Assembly (NCBI GenBank): GCA_963791625.1
Contig: CAWBTA010000009.1
Location: 1 to 64,000, forward strand
DNA: 64,000 nt
Source: JANMCE01 sp963791625
GTDB lineage: Bacteria; Actinomycetota; Acidimicrobiia; Acidimicrobiales; Ilumatobacteraceae
Reading direction: 5' to 3'
The notes below the pieces were generated by a model. It ran no database searches. It was not told where the DNA came from and worked only from the letters and a program-made list of their open reading frames with translations. The translations under genes and the position numbers were made by a program. Shown here piece after piece: positions 18,180 through 26,677 of the stretch. Positions within the stretch are counted from its first letter, which is position 1. Each line of letters starts with the position of its first letter.

Positions 18180-19112
18180 TCAACCCCGCCGGAACGGCAC
18201 GACGACTTCGTTCATGAAGAGCTCCAGCGACGCAAGTTTGCGGTCGATTGGACCGAAGGTGAAGTCGGGCATGACGAACTCGTCAATACCGGCGGCAACG
18301 TACGCATGCATCTGCTCGACGAGTTCGGCCGGCGTGCCAATGAGATGGGCTCGCTCCGGCGCATCCGACCGCATGCGATCGAGCCATGATTGGTCCTCGC
18401 TCATGAACACCAGCGCCACTGCCGAGCGGGTCAGCGATGCCGGATCACGATGGATTTCCTCACAGCGTGCATCGAGAACGACGTTCTTGGCCGTCATGAA
18501 CTCGGGAGTACCCCAGTAGTTCCACTCATCGGCATACTTCGCAGCGATACGCATGGTGCGTTGTTCGCCAGCGCCACCCACGAGCAGTGGCATCGCCGAC
18601 GGCTTCGGTTCGAGCGGGGCGTCGAGCACGGTGTAGTGCTCGCCGTAGAAAGTGGTGCGCTCGTCACTGAGCAGGCCCTTCCAGATTGCGCATGATTCTT
18701 CCAATCGGTCGAGACGACTCTTGGGTGAACCGAGATCGAAGCCGTACGCGGTGTGTTCGTTCTCCTGCCAGCCGGCCCCGACACCGAGCACGACCCGATC
18801 GCCCCCGGCGATGTGGTCGACCGTTGCCGCGATCTTCGCAAGCAGCGCCGGATTCCGGTAGGTGTTACCTGTGACCATCGAGCCGAGTCGCACGCGTGGC
18901 ACCGCCGCGGCGAGCCCGCTAAGCAGCGACCAGCATTCGTGCATCGGGCCACCCTTGCCTCCTCCAAATGGCGTGGCGTTGTCAACAACGCCAAATGGCA
19001 TGAAGTGGTCGGCAACCCACAAACCTTCGTAACCGAGCTGCTCGGCGTGCCTGCCCGCCACGAGGATGTCGTCCCAAGACTGGGTGCTCTGAAGCCACAC
19101 GCTGAATCGCAT
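18180..19112 (-). CDS. LLM-class (luciferase-like) F420-dependent oxidoreductase
   Basis: This 310-residue TIM-barrel protein of the bacterial luciferase superfamily probably uses F420 (or FMN). It has the N-terminal MRFSVWLQSTQSWDDI, the motif YEGLWVADHFMPFG, and GGDRVVLGVGAGWQENEHTAYG, where the GxGxGW turn binds the cofactor phosphate. The C-terminal LIGTPAELVEQMHAYVAAGIDEF is typical. The substrate is unknown; related proteins act on F420-linked redox of small organics. It starts 11 bases downstream of a long palindrome at 19123-19178, whose arm approaches the ribosome binding region. Confidence 0.88.
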   Translation of the reverse strand: MRFSVWLQSTQSWDDILVAGRHAEQLGYEGLWVADHFMPFGVVDNATPFGGGKGGPMHECWSLLSGLAAAVPRVRLGSMVTGNTYRNPALLAKIAATVDHIAGGDRVVLGVGAGWQENEHTAYGFDLGSPKSRLDRLEESCAIWKGLLSDERTTFYGEHYTVLDAPLEPKPSAMPLLVGGAGEQRTMRIAAKYADEWNYWGTPEFMTAKNVVLDARCEEIHRDPASLTRSAVALVFMSEDQSWLDRMRSDAPERAHLIGTPAELVEQMHAYVAAGIDEFVMPDFTFGPIDRKLASLELFMNEVVVPFRRG

Positions 19113-19122
19113 GTCGCCACCG

Positions 19123-19178
19123 TAGCGACATATGGCTCAAACTCGGCTGTGATCGCAGCCGCGAGCCATATGTCGCTA
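19123..19178. repeat. Perfect 16-base inverted repeat with nested inner stem
   Basis: TAGCGACATATGGCTC at 19123-19138 pairs perfectly with GAGCCATATGTCGCTA at 19163-19178. The 24-base loop itself contains CGGCTG and CAGCCG as a second stem. One arm includes the TAG stop of the membrane protein gene, and the other ends 11 bases before the start of the luciferase-like gene. No T-run follows, so it may be an operator, an mRNA hairpin masking the start, or a REP-like element. Confidence 0.8.
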
Positions 19179-19592
19179 GCGGGCGAGGCCGACGAGCATG
19201 GCTCGTATGCCGAGGCCCATGATGAACAGGCCGCCACCGCCGTACAGGAGGTACTTGCGGCTGGCCAACTGGCGGCGGTACGAGGCAAGAATGCCGACGG
19301 CGATGATGGCGACGAAGCCGTAGAAGCTGTGGAACTTGGGGTGCACGAACTTCAACCCAGCCACCATGTACGTGCCGACCATCACCTGAATGAACACGGA
19401 AACCTCGGCCACGCCGGTGAACCACCACAGGGCCCGGGTGCGCAGGGCCGGCTTCTTGTGGGCCAGCAGCGCCCAAATGCCGGCGAAGCCGTTTCCGAGT
19501 ATGACGAACCAGGCGAAACCCTTGTGGAAGTTGCGAACGGCGATGGACGAGACGGCGAGCAAGGAGGGCAAATTACCCGATTGACCTATCAT
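19176..19592 (-). CDS. Small integral membrane protein, four predicted helices
   Basis: This 138-residue protein has hydrophobic segments at about residues 7-27, 35-48, 58-78 and 95-130 (for example VFIQVMVGTYMVAGL and FYGFVAIIAVGILASY). Several His residues sit at helix ends (NFHKGFAWF, FVHPKFHSFYG), as in small haem- or quinone-associated proteins, but I cannot assign a family. The ATG shares its A with the stop of the phosphatase gene, so it is the third gene of a PIG-L/phosphatase/membrane-protein operon. Its stop lies in the long palindrome. Confidence 0.72.
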   Translation of the reverse strand: MIGQSGNLPSLLAVSSIAVRNFHKGFAWFVILGNGFAGIWALLAHKKPALRTRALWWFTGVAEVSVFIQVMVGTYMVAGLKFVHPKFHSFYGFVAIIAVGILASYRRQLASRKYLLYGGGGLFIMGLGIRAMLVGLAR

Positions 19593-20143
19593 CAGCGAAA
19601 GAGCGTCTCGGCCACGGCGCCGGCTTCGACCAATCGCAACGTGCTGCCATCGTGTTCGAAGGTGGAGCAAGACGTGTTGTCGAGACTATGGATGACGACA
19701 CGGTCATCTCCGGTGGCTGCGCCGATAGCGGCGTTGATGGCGATGAAGTGGCTGAACACGATGGTGTCTTCGGTCAGTGTCAGCAGGAATGCCGCCACGT
19801 CATCGCGGTAGGACTGGTAACGCGGGCCTAGCCCAACCCACGTGCCCGAACACGCTTCTCGTAGCCAACCGACCCGATCATTGAGGGGCACGCCAACGGG
19901 TGAAGGAAGCTCGGCCACTCTCGCTTCGATCAGTATCTGAGCCGACCAGATCTTGGCCAGTGAGGCAGCCGTCTCGCGACAGCGACGCAACGGACTCGAC
20001 ACGATCGCTACCGGCGAACCGGTGGCGAGGCGTCCGGCGACGGCGATCGCCTGCTGCTGACCGAGTTCGTCGAGGCCCGGATCGGGGTCGTCGTCCCATC
20101 CGCCGGTGGCTCGACCGTGGCGGACAAGAACCAGGCGTGGCAT
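19592..20143 (-). CDS. Histidine phosphatase family protein (SixA/phosphoglycerate-mutase-like)
   Basis: The 183-residue protein starts MPRLVLVRHGRATGGWDDD. RHG is the phosphohistidine motif, with the first catalytic Arg-His pair. SSPLRRCRETAASLA supplies the second Arg, and the late His is in VFSHFIAINAAIG. Family members dephosphorylate small phosphoesters or phosphohistidine; the substrate is unknown. The start at 20143 shares a base with the PIG-L stop (TGATG), which makes it preferable to an in-frame ATG five codons upstream. Confidence 0.85.
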   Translation of the reverse strand: MPRLVLVRHGRATGGWDDDPDPGLDELGQQQAIAVAGRLATGSPVAIVSSPLRRCRETAASLAKIWSAQILIEARVAELPSPVGVPLNDRVGWLREACSGTWVGLGPRYQSYRDDVAAFLLTLTEDTIVFSHFIAINAAIGAATGDDRVVIHSLDNTSCSTFEHDGSTLRLVEAGAVAETLFR

Positions 20144-20931
20144 CAGTCGAACAGCCAAGTGGCGTTGACGCCGGCTGGTTTACCGACCTCGATGAACCAT
20201 TCGGTACCGAACGCTGCCTGGAACGCCTCATCAGGCATGGTGAGGAAGAACGACGTGTCGCTGATTTGGCTGGCGTGGCACGCCATGCTGGCCTTCTTCT
20301 GTACGACGTAGGCGGTGACGTCAACCTTGTGGGTCAGCACGGCTTCGGGTTCGCCGAACGGGTTGCCGTCGTCGGCGGGGGCATCGGGATCGAACGGCAT
20401 CTCACCACCCATATCAGCGGTCATCTTGAAGAAGTCTCGAACGGCGTCACGATTCACTGTGGCCTCGAACACCCTCGGCGTGCCCGCCAGCTTCGATGCT
20501 GCGTGCCCGACCCGGTGCACCTGAATGTGATCGGGATGCCCATAGTTGCCGTGCCAGTCGTAGACGACAAGAACATCGGCATCCTCCTCACGAAGAATGT
20601 GCGCCATGCGTGCACCAGCAACGTCAACGGCAGCCGACCAGAAAGCCTCCGCACCAGCGTTCTGCTCCCAGCCGGTCATGCCCGAATCGACGTAGCCAAG
20701 CCAATAGATCGCATCGACGCCGAGCGTGGCAGCCGACGTCGACACTTCCATCCTGCGGCGATCGGCCAGCGTTTCGTTGGGGCCGAGATCATCCGGCTTT
20801 TCGCCATGTTCGCCGCCCGTGGCGACAACCAAGACGACTCGGTGACCCTCCTCCTTGGCTCGCACCATCGTTCCGCCGGTGGAGATGCATTCATCGTCGG
20901 GATGGGCGTGAAGGAAGACAAGTGTGCTCAT
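20143..20931 (-). CDS. PIG-L family (LmbE-like) zinc deacetylase
   Basis: This is a 262-residue metal-dependent N-deacetylase. The N-terminal LHAHPDDECISTGGT contains AHPDDE, the zinc-binding signature. The third zinc His lies in YDWHGNYGHPDHIQVHRVG. In Actinobacteria such proteins include MshB and Mca of mycothiol metabolism, and other sugar deacetylases. The length and the long middle insertion (GYVDSGMTGWEQ) are like the MshB/Mca group, but I cannot tell which reaction is performed. It is translationally coupled to the histidine phosphatase downstream. Confidence 0.86.
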   Translation of the reverse strand: MSTLVFLHAHPDDECISTGGTMVRAKEEGHRVVLVVATGGEHGEKPDDLGPNETLADRRRMEVSTSAATLGVDAIYWLGYVDSGMTGWEQNAGAEAFWSAAVDVAGARMAHILREEDADVLVVYDWHGNYGHPDHIQVHRVGHAASKLAGTPRVFEATVNRDAVRDFFKMTADMGGEMPFDPDAPADDGNPFGEPEAVLTHKVDVTAYVVQKKASMACHASQISDTSFFLTMPDEAFQAAFGTEWFIEVGKPAGVNATWLFD

Positions 20932-20984
20932 AGGAACCGCTGAGACGCTAGCAGCGCTCGCCTTTCTGCGCCGTGGCGATGCGG

Positions 20985-22127
20985 TTAGGCCGACGCGGCT
21001 CCGTCTGCGAGCAACTGGTCGATGTCAACGCTGGAGTAGCCGGCGCTCGCAAGCAGTTCTCGCGTATGCGCACCAGGCCGAGCTGGCGGCTGCGACAGTG
21101 CTGCGGCCGTGCGCGGAAACCGGGGCGCCGGAGCCGGCTGCAGAAAGCCGTTGTGCTCGACAAACGTCTGACGCTCACGGTTGTGCGGGTGCGCGGCAGC
21201 CTGACTCATGGTCAGCACGGGGGCGAAACAGACATCGGTGTGCTCCATGAGCGCGCACCATTCGGCCTGAGTCTTGCCGGCGAAAACCTCGCGTAGACGC
21301 GTCTTGAGATGGGGCCACATCGACGAGTCGTACTGACGAGCGAACCCGGCGTCATCGCTGAGACCAGTGATGCGCAACAGCTCCACGTAGAACTGTGGCT
21401 CGATCGAACCGATCGATACGTACTTGCCATCGGCACACGCAAAGACGTCGTAGAAGTGAGCACCGGTGTCGAGCAGGTTGGTACCGCGGCTTTCTTCATT
21501 GAACGCGCCAGCATGCTTCATGGCCCAAAAGAACGTCATGAGGCTGGCAGAACCATCAACCATGGCGGCGTCGATCACCTGGCCCTGCCCGCTGCGTTGG
21601 GCTTCGAGAATGCCGCACACCATCCCGAAGGCAAGGAACATGCCACCGCCCCCGAAGTCACCGACCAGGTTGAGCGGAGGCGTGGGACGCTCCCCGGCTC
21701 GGCCGATGTGCGCCAGTGCGCCCGCGAGCGAAATGTAGTTGATGTCGTGTCCGGCAGCTTGTGCGTAGGGCCCGTCCTGCCCCCAACCAGTCATGCGACC
21801 GAAGACCAGCTTTAGGTTCCGGGCCGCGCAGACGTCCGGGCCGAGCCCAAGCCGTTCCATTACCCCTGGCCGAAAACCCTCCACGAGGCCATCGGCGGTC
21901 TCGACGAGTCGAAGCACGGCCGCGACTCCGTCGGGATGCTTCAGGTTGATCGCAATACTGCGACGGCCGCGCAGCATCACATCGGTGACGGGCTTGTCCG
22001 TGGTGGGCCCGGCACGGTCGATTCGGATGACCTCCGCACCCATGTCGGCGAGCATCATCGACGCAAACGGAGCCGGACCGATGCCAGCGAATTCGATGAT
22101 GCGATACCCGGTAAGTGGTCCAGACAT
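20985..22127 (-). CDS. Class III CoA-transferase (CaiB/BaiF), alpha-methylacyl-CoA racemase-like
   Basis: This 380-residue protein of the CaiB/BaiF family begins MSGPLTGYRIIEFAGIGPAPF, followed by MLADMGAEVIRIDRAG. It also has the conserved NLKHPDG, the catalytic Asp region GHDINYISLAGAL (GHD-x-N-Y, typical of racemases), and GGGGMFLAFGMVCGIL. The GIGP start and GHDINY favour alpha-methylacyl-CoA racemase over formyl-CoA transferase. That would suit degradation of branched or sterol-side-chain acyl-CoAs. It stands alone, 53 bases from the PIG-L gene. Confidence 0.86.
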   Translation of the reverse strand: MSGPLTGYRIIEFAGIGPAPFASMMLADMGAEVIRIDRAGPTTDKPVTDVMLRGRRSIAINLKHPDGVAAVLRLVETADGLVEGFRPGVMERLGLGPDVCAARNLKLVFGRMTGWGQDGPYAQAAGHDINYISLAGALAHIGRAGERPTPPLNLVGDFGGGGMFLAFGMVCGILEAQRSGQGQVIDAAMVDGSASLMTFFWAMKHAGAFNEESRGTNLLDTGAHFYDVFACADGKYVSIGSIEPQFYVELLRITGLSDDAGFARQYDSSMWPHLKTRLREVFAGKTQAEWCALMEHTDVCFAPVLTMSQAAAHPHNRERQTFVEHNGFLQPAPAPRFPRTAAALSQPPARPGAHTRELLASAGYSSVDIDQLLADGAASA

Positions 22128-22393
22128 GGTGACGACTTCCTTCTATGAACGACAGGACGAAGAGATCATGCCTCACCGGGATTTCATGTCGCGCTTTGGT
22201 CGTTTCGGTCCACCAGGTGAACGCCCGGCAAACAATCACAGGATGCTGTGGGGAGCGCGGCATCGGTCTCTTGAAAGTGTCTAGAAACGTCCCGAAGAAT
22301 CCACCCTCTCGTTCATTTCCCGTCAACAAAGGAGTTCATGCTTTCCGTCGGCGGGGCGGTCTCGCCATGGACCTAAGGGAGCGGTAGGCGACT

Positions 22394-24086
22394 ATGTCGA
22401 ATCGAAAGAAGATCAAAACTGGCGCGGCCATTGTCGGCGCAACAGTGTTCCTCGGAGCGGGAATCTCTGGAGCGGCGCCGGCCGGTACCAGCATCGGGCC
22501 ACGCACCACGAAGGATCCGTACGTGATCCCGATTAACCCGGCTGCGGTGCAGATCAAGTCGTTGCTCACGACGCTCGATCAGCCGGCCGGTGGCGCCTCG
22601 GCATACAAGATGGCAGGTATCCCCGATGGCCTCGGTCTGTACTCCGATGCGGGCACGATCAAGTTCATTGCGAACCACGAGCTCCCGGCCGCGTCGGGCG
22701 TTGTCCGTACGCATGGCAGCAAGGGTTCATTCATCGCGAGCTACACGCTTGACGGTGTCACCTCCGATGTGACCGACGGCAAGGACCTGTGGCCGAACGC
22801 TGCAGCGATCGACTACTCCGGCACGAACACTGCAGGCGGCGGCAACGACGCGTTCAGCCGTTTCTGCTCGGGCGATCTTTCAACAGCCGCCTCGTTCTAC
22901 AACGCCTCGACCGGCAACGGCTACAACGGCTCGCTGTTCTTCGCCGGTGAAGAAGACAGCGCTTCTCCCGGCCGAATGGTTGCTACCGATCCCCTCACGG
23001 GCAACGCCAAGGTGCTCACCGCACTTGGTCGGCTGTCGTGGGAGAACGGACTTGCCCCAAACACCTCGGCCAGCGACACCACGGTCATCATGGGCAACCA
23101 TGACTCAGGCCCCGGCTATAACAACATCTACGTGGGCACCAAGACCAACACTGGTTCCATCTTCGACAAGGCCGGCCTCACCAACGGAACCACGTATGGC
23201 TACAAAGTGACCACGGCCGGAGTGACCAACGATGTCACCTTCCGTTCGTTGGTCGGCAAGGGCACACCGGCGCCGTTCAGCCTCACCTCACCGATGAGCC
23301 CGACCGCTCAGACGATCGCCGCCTATCAGACCGATCTGGCGGCCAAGGGAGCGATCCTTCTCGACCGCTCTGAAGACGGTGCATGGGATCCGCAGAACCC
23401 GAACGACTACTACTTCGTCACGACCGGCTCCATCGCCGCGACGGCGGCGGGTGGTCGTGGTGGACTCTGGAAAATGAGCTTCGCCGATCGCACGAACCCT
23501 GCCGCTGGCGGCACACTCACGCTGCTCCTTGACGGCAACGAGGCGACGAGCAACGCGCTCGACCCCGGACGGCCCGCTGTACATGCCCGACAACCTGACA
23601 ATCGACACCCATGGCCACGTGGTCATCCAGGAGGATCCGGGTAACGACAATTACCTCGCTCGCATGTGGGCCTACGACATTGCGACCGGTGGTCTGAGGG
23701 CGATTGCCACGTTCGATCCGGCGCTGTTCGGTTCGGCCGGTCCGGTCAAGGCGGCCGCGGGCAGCAACGCAGGAACTCCGGCCGTTGCCGCCACCTTCGT
23801 CACCCGTGACGAGGAGAGCAGCGGTGTCATCGCTACCGAGGCTCTGCTCGGTGCCGATACGTTCCTGTTCGACGCCCAGGTCCACACCACCGCACTGCCG
23901 GCCACCTACGAGGTTGAGAATGGCCAGTTCCTCACCATGAAGGTTGACTTTGCGGCGCTGTTCGGTGGTCCACCGGCCAACGTTCCCGAGTTCCAGTACC
24001 CCGCCATCATGGCGATGGCTGCCGGTCTTGGCGTCGGCGGATTCCTGCTGATCCGTCGCCGCCAGATGAACGCAGTCCACAGCTGA
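22394..24086 (+). CDS. Secreted PhoX/DUF839-like alkaline phosphatase with C-terminal anchor (one frameshift)
   Basis: The protein has a signal peptide (GAAIVGATVFLGAGISGAAPA) and a large beta-propeller-like body with marks of the PhoX/DUF839 family: FIANHELPAASGVVRTHG, FAGEEDSASPGRM, LSWENGLAPN and LLDRSEDGAWDPQNPNDYYFVTTG. The frame breaks in GACCCCGGAC at 23561-23570. Removing one base joins SNALDP to DGPLYMPDNLTIDTHGHV and gives 563 residues. It ends with a hydrophobic helix (AIMAMAAGLGVGGFLLI) and a basic RRRQ tail, so it is tethered to the membrane. PhoX enzymes are Ca/Fe phosphatases for phosphate scavenging; that role is inferred. A clear terminator follows. Confidence 0.82.
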
Positions 24087-24115
24087 TCATGCTTTCAAGC
24101 TGAGGCAGTCGCCTC

Positions 24116-24168
24116 CCACGAAGCGAGCGTGACATCCCGCGGCACGGGTGTCACGCTCGCTTTCGTGG
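24116..24168 (+). terminator. Strong hairpin terminator after the PhoX-like gene
   Basis: Arms CCACGAAGCGAGCGTGACA and TGTCACGCTCGCTTTCGTGG pair over 19 bases with a one-base bulge. An inner CCCG/CGGG stem closes the 14-base loop. It starts 30 bases after the stop and lies between this gene and the convergent toxin-antitoxin pair, so it may serve both strands. Confidence 0.75.
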
Positions 24169-24206
24169 TTCATCGGGGCAGTACGAGTCCTGCGTTGTGA
24201 TCGGCA

Positions 24207-24623
24207 TCACGGTCGCCGAGTAACGATTCGAGTTCCGGGGACTGCTGCTGACAGCGCAACGATGTCGGTGGGATCCGTCGTAAAAACCACCGCCGCCTCG
24301 GCATCGGCGCAAAGCGCGACCACGTGGGCATCGGCCATTGCTTCGCTGCCGCGGTTTGCTTCGTAGAGAATCTGCCCCACGCGCTTGGCAAATCGTTCGT
24401 CTGTTTCGCGGATGCGAATCCTCGGGTCCTCACGATGTCGGGCCAGCAGCGACTCAACCTGGCGAGTTCGAGCGGTACCCCGGCAAGCTTCAGCCAACGT
24501 TACGGCACACAGCCATACCTCGCCGCCTCGAAGCAACGCCTGCCTGGTGACGGCCCGCAGGGTTCGGGCCGACGCAAGTTCGGTATCGAATACCCCTGCA
24601 TCCAGCGCTATTACCAGCTTCAC
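24207..24623 (-). CDS. PIN-domain toxin (VapC-like ribonuclease)
   Basis: This 138-residue PIN-fold protein has the acidic residues of the catalytic centre at the expected places: IALDAGVFD near the N-terminus, AVTLAEACRGT in the middle, EAMADAHVVALC, and TTDPTDIVAL near the end. VapC toxins are Mg-dependent ribonucleases that cut tRNA or rRNA. The first motif reads ALDAGVFD where most have LDASxLL, a modest variation. Its start overlaps the stop of the ribbon-helix-helix gene by 4 bases, the normal arrangement of antitoxin before toxin. Function is inferred from fold and pairing. Confidence 0.82.
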   Translation of the reverse strand: MKLVIALDAGVFDTELASARTLRAVTRQALLRGGEVWLCAVTLAEACRGTARTRQVESLLARHREDPRIRIRETDERFAKRVGQILYEANRGSEAMADAHVVALCADAEAAVVFTTDPTDIVALSAAVPGTRIVTRRP

Positions 24624-24880
24624 GCGGCCGTTGTGCGGTCTGACTGGGAAACGCCCAGTTCATCGAGCATGGCGTCGGCCTCGTCGAGTTCCTCTTGGGA
24701 AATCGGGCCGAACTGCTCGTCGAGCTCATCCAGCCATTGGCGCACCGCCTGCTGATGACGAGCCGTGGCAATCGCCTCGCGCAGAATGCCGTTGACGGTG
24801 GACGAAACGCTTCGCCCAGCAAGCAGATCCAAGCTCGCAGCCACCTCGTCGTCGACCACCACCGTTATGCGTTTGCTCAT
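24620..24880 (-). CDS. Ribbon-helix-helix (CopG-type) antitoxin
   Basis: This 86-residue protein has an N-terminal ribbon-helix-helix, ITVVVDDEVAASLDLLAGRSVSS, which should dimerise on DNA. An acidic C-terminal tail (WLDELDEQFGPISQEELDEA) probably wraps around the partner PIN toxin. Such antitoxins repress their own promoter. The stretch between the start (24880) and the hydrolase stop (24923) is only 42 bases, so the operator must be short or inside the neighbouring gene. Confidence 0.8.
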   Translation of the reverse strand: MSKRITVVVDDEVAASLDLLAGRSVSSTVNGILREAIATARHQQAVRQWLDELDEQFGPISQEELDEADAMLDELGVSQSDRTTAA

Positions 24881-24922
24881 ACCTTTAGCATACCTGACGC
24901 ATCGGCCATCTTGGCCGTCGCC

Positions 24923-25804
24923 TCAGCGGGAGTTGTTCTGGTGGCTGATCGTTGCGTCAATCAGAACCGGCCAGAGCGGAATCGGCAGATCGTGACCCAT
25001 GTCGTTGAGCACGAACAGGTTGGCGCCGGGCACCAGTGCAGCGGTGCGCTCGCCGCCCGACAGTGAGATGAGCGTGTCGGCCCGACCATGAATGACCAGC
25101 GTCGGCGTGGTGAGTTGGGCCAGACCTTCGGCGCGGGACGGAGAACCGAGGATGGCAAGGTACTGGCGGGTCGCGCCGTCGGGAAAGAACATGCGGTCGA
25201 AATCGCGGGCGATGCGAGCTCGCTCGAGCTGCTCATCGAAGTAGCGAGGGCTCGACCACACCTTGCGCCCGACGACGGTCTGCTCGATGTACGCAGCGCG
25301 GATCGAGGTGGGGGCGGCGGTCAGCGCAGCGTTGGCCTCGGGCGACGACCGACCGAACTCCGGCTCGCCAGTGTTCGACATGATGGACGTGAGCGACAGC
25401 ACTCGATCAGGATGCTCTATAGCCATGGTCTGCACGATCATGCCGCCCATGGAGGCCCCTGCGATGTGGGCGCGCTCGATTCCGAGCGCCGTCAGCAGAG
25501 CCATGCCATCGGCCGCCATGTCACCGAGCCGGTACGGCAGGTCTGGCATCTCACCTTCGCCGTTGCGAGCAGCCATCACCTTCGACAACAGGCCGCTGCC
25601 GCCCGCGAGGTGGGTTGACAATCCGACATCGCGATTGTCGTAACGGATGACGAAGCGACCCCGGTCCGCGAAGCGCTCGCACATGCCGGTCTCCCAAGCC
25701 GTGAGCTGCGAGGTGAAGCCGTTCACCAACAGCAAGGCCGGATCGTCCGGCTTGCCGAACGTTTCGAAACAGAATTCCAGCCCATTCGCCTCAATCATCG
25801 CCAT
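24923..25804 (-). CDS. Alpha/beta hydrolase
   Basis: This is a 293-residue alpha/beta hydrolase. The oxyanion region is LLVNGFTSQLTAWE. The nucleophile elbow GASMGGM holds the catalytic Ser, the acid is likely Asp in VIHGRADTLISL, and the His is in LNDMGHDLPIPLW. VIRYDNRDVGLST is typical of the 3-oxoadipate enol-lactonase/haloperoxidase-like group. The substrate is unknown. A second possible start lies two codons downstream (MIEANG). The gene lies 45 bases downstream of the TetR gene on the same strand. Confidence 0.85.
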   Translation of the reverse strand: MAMIEANGLEFCFETFGKPDDPALLLVNGFTSQLTAWETGMCERFADRGRFVIRYDNRDVGLSTHLAGGSGLLSKVMAARNGEGEMPDLPYRLGDMAADGMALLTALGIERAHIAGASMGGMIVQTMAIEHPDRVLSLTSIMSNTGEPEFGRSSPEANAALTAAPTSIRAAYIEQTVVGRKVWSSPRYFDEQLERARIARDFDRMFFPDGATRQYLAILGSPSRAEGLAQLTTPTLVIHGRADTLISLSGGERTAALVPGANLFVLNDMGHDLPIPLWPVLIDATISHQNNSR

Positions 25805-25849
25805 GCCTGAAGTATCTCCATTGACGAACGGCCGGTCAAACGCCCGCCA

Positions 25850-26548
25850 TTAGCGCAGGATGAGTGCAGCGATTTGGCGCATCTCGTAGTCGAAGAAGAC
25901 CTGATGGTTGTCGACGACGTTGTGGCGGTGGCCGAACAGCTCGGAGCTGATGGCGCCGAACAGATGAGTCCAACCAATGACGCCATTGATCACCGCCGCG
26001 TCCGGAAGGTCCGACGGCGCCTGGGCTCGCAACGATCCGAAGGATCGAGCGACGCTCTTCGAGACCGGTGAGGCTGACTCGGCCAGTCGACCAACCACAT
26101 GTGCGTCAACCAGGATGTCCAACAGAACAGTCGAGAATCGCACGACGGGTTCGACGGTTGCAACGGGTGCCACGTAACCGGGAACGGGCGTGCCGTAGAT
26201 CAGTGCGTACTCGTGGGGATTCGCCAACGCCCAGGTCCGCACGGCCTTGCAAACGGCGAGCCACCGCCCGAGCAAGTCTGTCCGTTTGCAGGCGCGATCG
26301 GCCGCCTCACCGACATCGGCAACGGCCCCGTAAGCATCAACGATGAGCGCCGTCAGCAGGTCGTCCCGGCTCGGGAAGTAGCGGTAGAGCGCGGACGAAA
26401 CCATGCCGAGATCGCGGGCGACGGCCCGAAGCGACAGGTTCACCGCTCCACCCTCGGCCAGGTGTCGACGAGCGACGCCAAGAATCTCACTCGTGAGCTC
26501 GGCCCGCACACGCGCTCGGGCGTTTCGGGGGGCGGAGGCATCAGTCAT
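25850..26548 (-). CDS. TetR-family transcriptional regulator
   Basis: The protein has 232 residues from MTDASAPRNARARVRAEL. The helix-turn-helix is NLSLRAVARDLGMVSSALYRYFPSRDDLLTALI, a standard TetR DNA-binding domain, and a C-terminal ligand domain of the TetR_C_25 (actinobacterial WHG) type follows. It is divergent from the epimerase gene at 26678. The region between them carries two palindromic sites, GAGAGCGgTGCTCTT and GAGAGCAgTGCTCTC, overlapping a promoter, so it very likely represses the divergent gene and perhaps itself. Longer in-frame starts exist, but the palindrome region would then be coding. Confidence 0.9.
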   Translation of the reverse strand: MTDASAPRNARARVRAELTSEILGVARRHLAEGGAVNLSLRAVARDLGMVSSALYRYFPSRDDLLTALIVDAYGAVADVGEAADRACKRTDLLGRWLAVCKAVRTWALANPHEYALIYGTPVPGYVAPVATVEPVVRFSTVLLDILVDAHVVGRLAESASPVSKSVARSFGSLRAQAPSDLPDAAVINGVIGWTHLFGAISSELFGHRHNVVDNHQVFFDYEMRQIAALILR

Positions 26549-26588
26549 GGACAAATGATGCCCCATTTCGAGAGCGGTGACAAGTATC

Positions 26589-26603
26589 GAGAGCGGTGCT
26601 CTT
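26589..26603. promoter_or_regulatory. TetR operator site A
   Basis: GAGAGCGGTGCTCTT is a 7-1-7 dyad with two imperfect pairs, overlapping the -35 box of the epimerase promoter. A half-site (GAGAGCGGTG) also occurs at 26570-26579, closer to the TetR gene. Confidence 0.7.
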
Positions 26604-26629
26604 GACAATGTGCTGGGAACAGGTACAGA
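26602..26629 (+). promoter_or_regulatory. Promoter of the NAD-epimerase gene
   Basis: A consensus -35 box TTGACA at 26602-26607 is followed, after 16 bases, by TACAGA as the -10 box. Operator A overlaps the -35 box and operator B lies just downstream of the expected start point, an arrangement that blocks RNA polymerase. Confidence 0.6.
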
Positions 26630-26640
26630 CTGAAACCACC

Positions 26641-26655
26641 GAGAGCAGTGCTCTC
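26641..26655. promoter_or_regulatory. TetR operator site B
   Basis: GAGAGCAGTGCTCTC is a perfect 7-1-7 palindrome, 22 bases before the start of the epimerase gene and just past its -10 box. It shares its half-site with operator A, which strongly supports recognition by the divergent TetR protein. Confidence 0.75.
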
Positions 26656-26677
26656 TCAATGAATCAGGAGTCACGAA

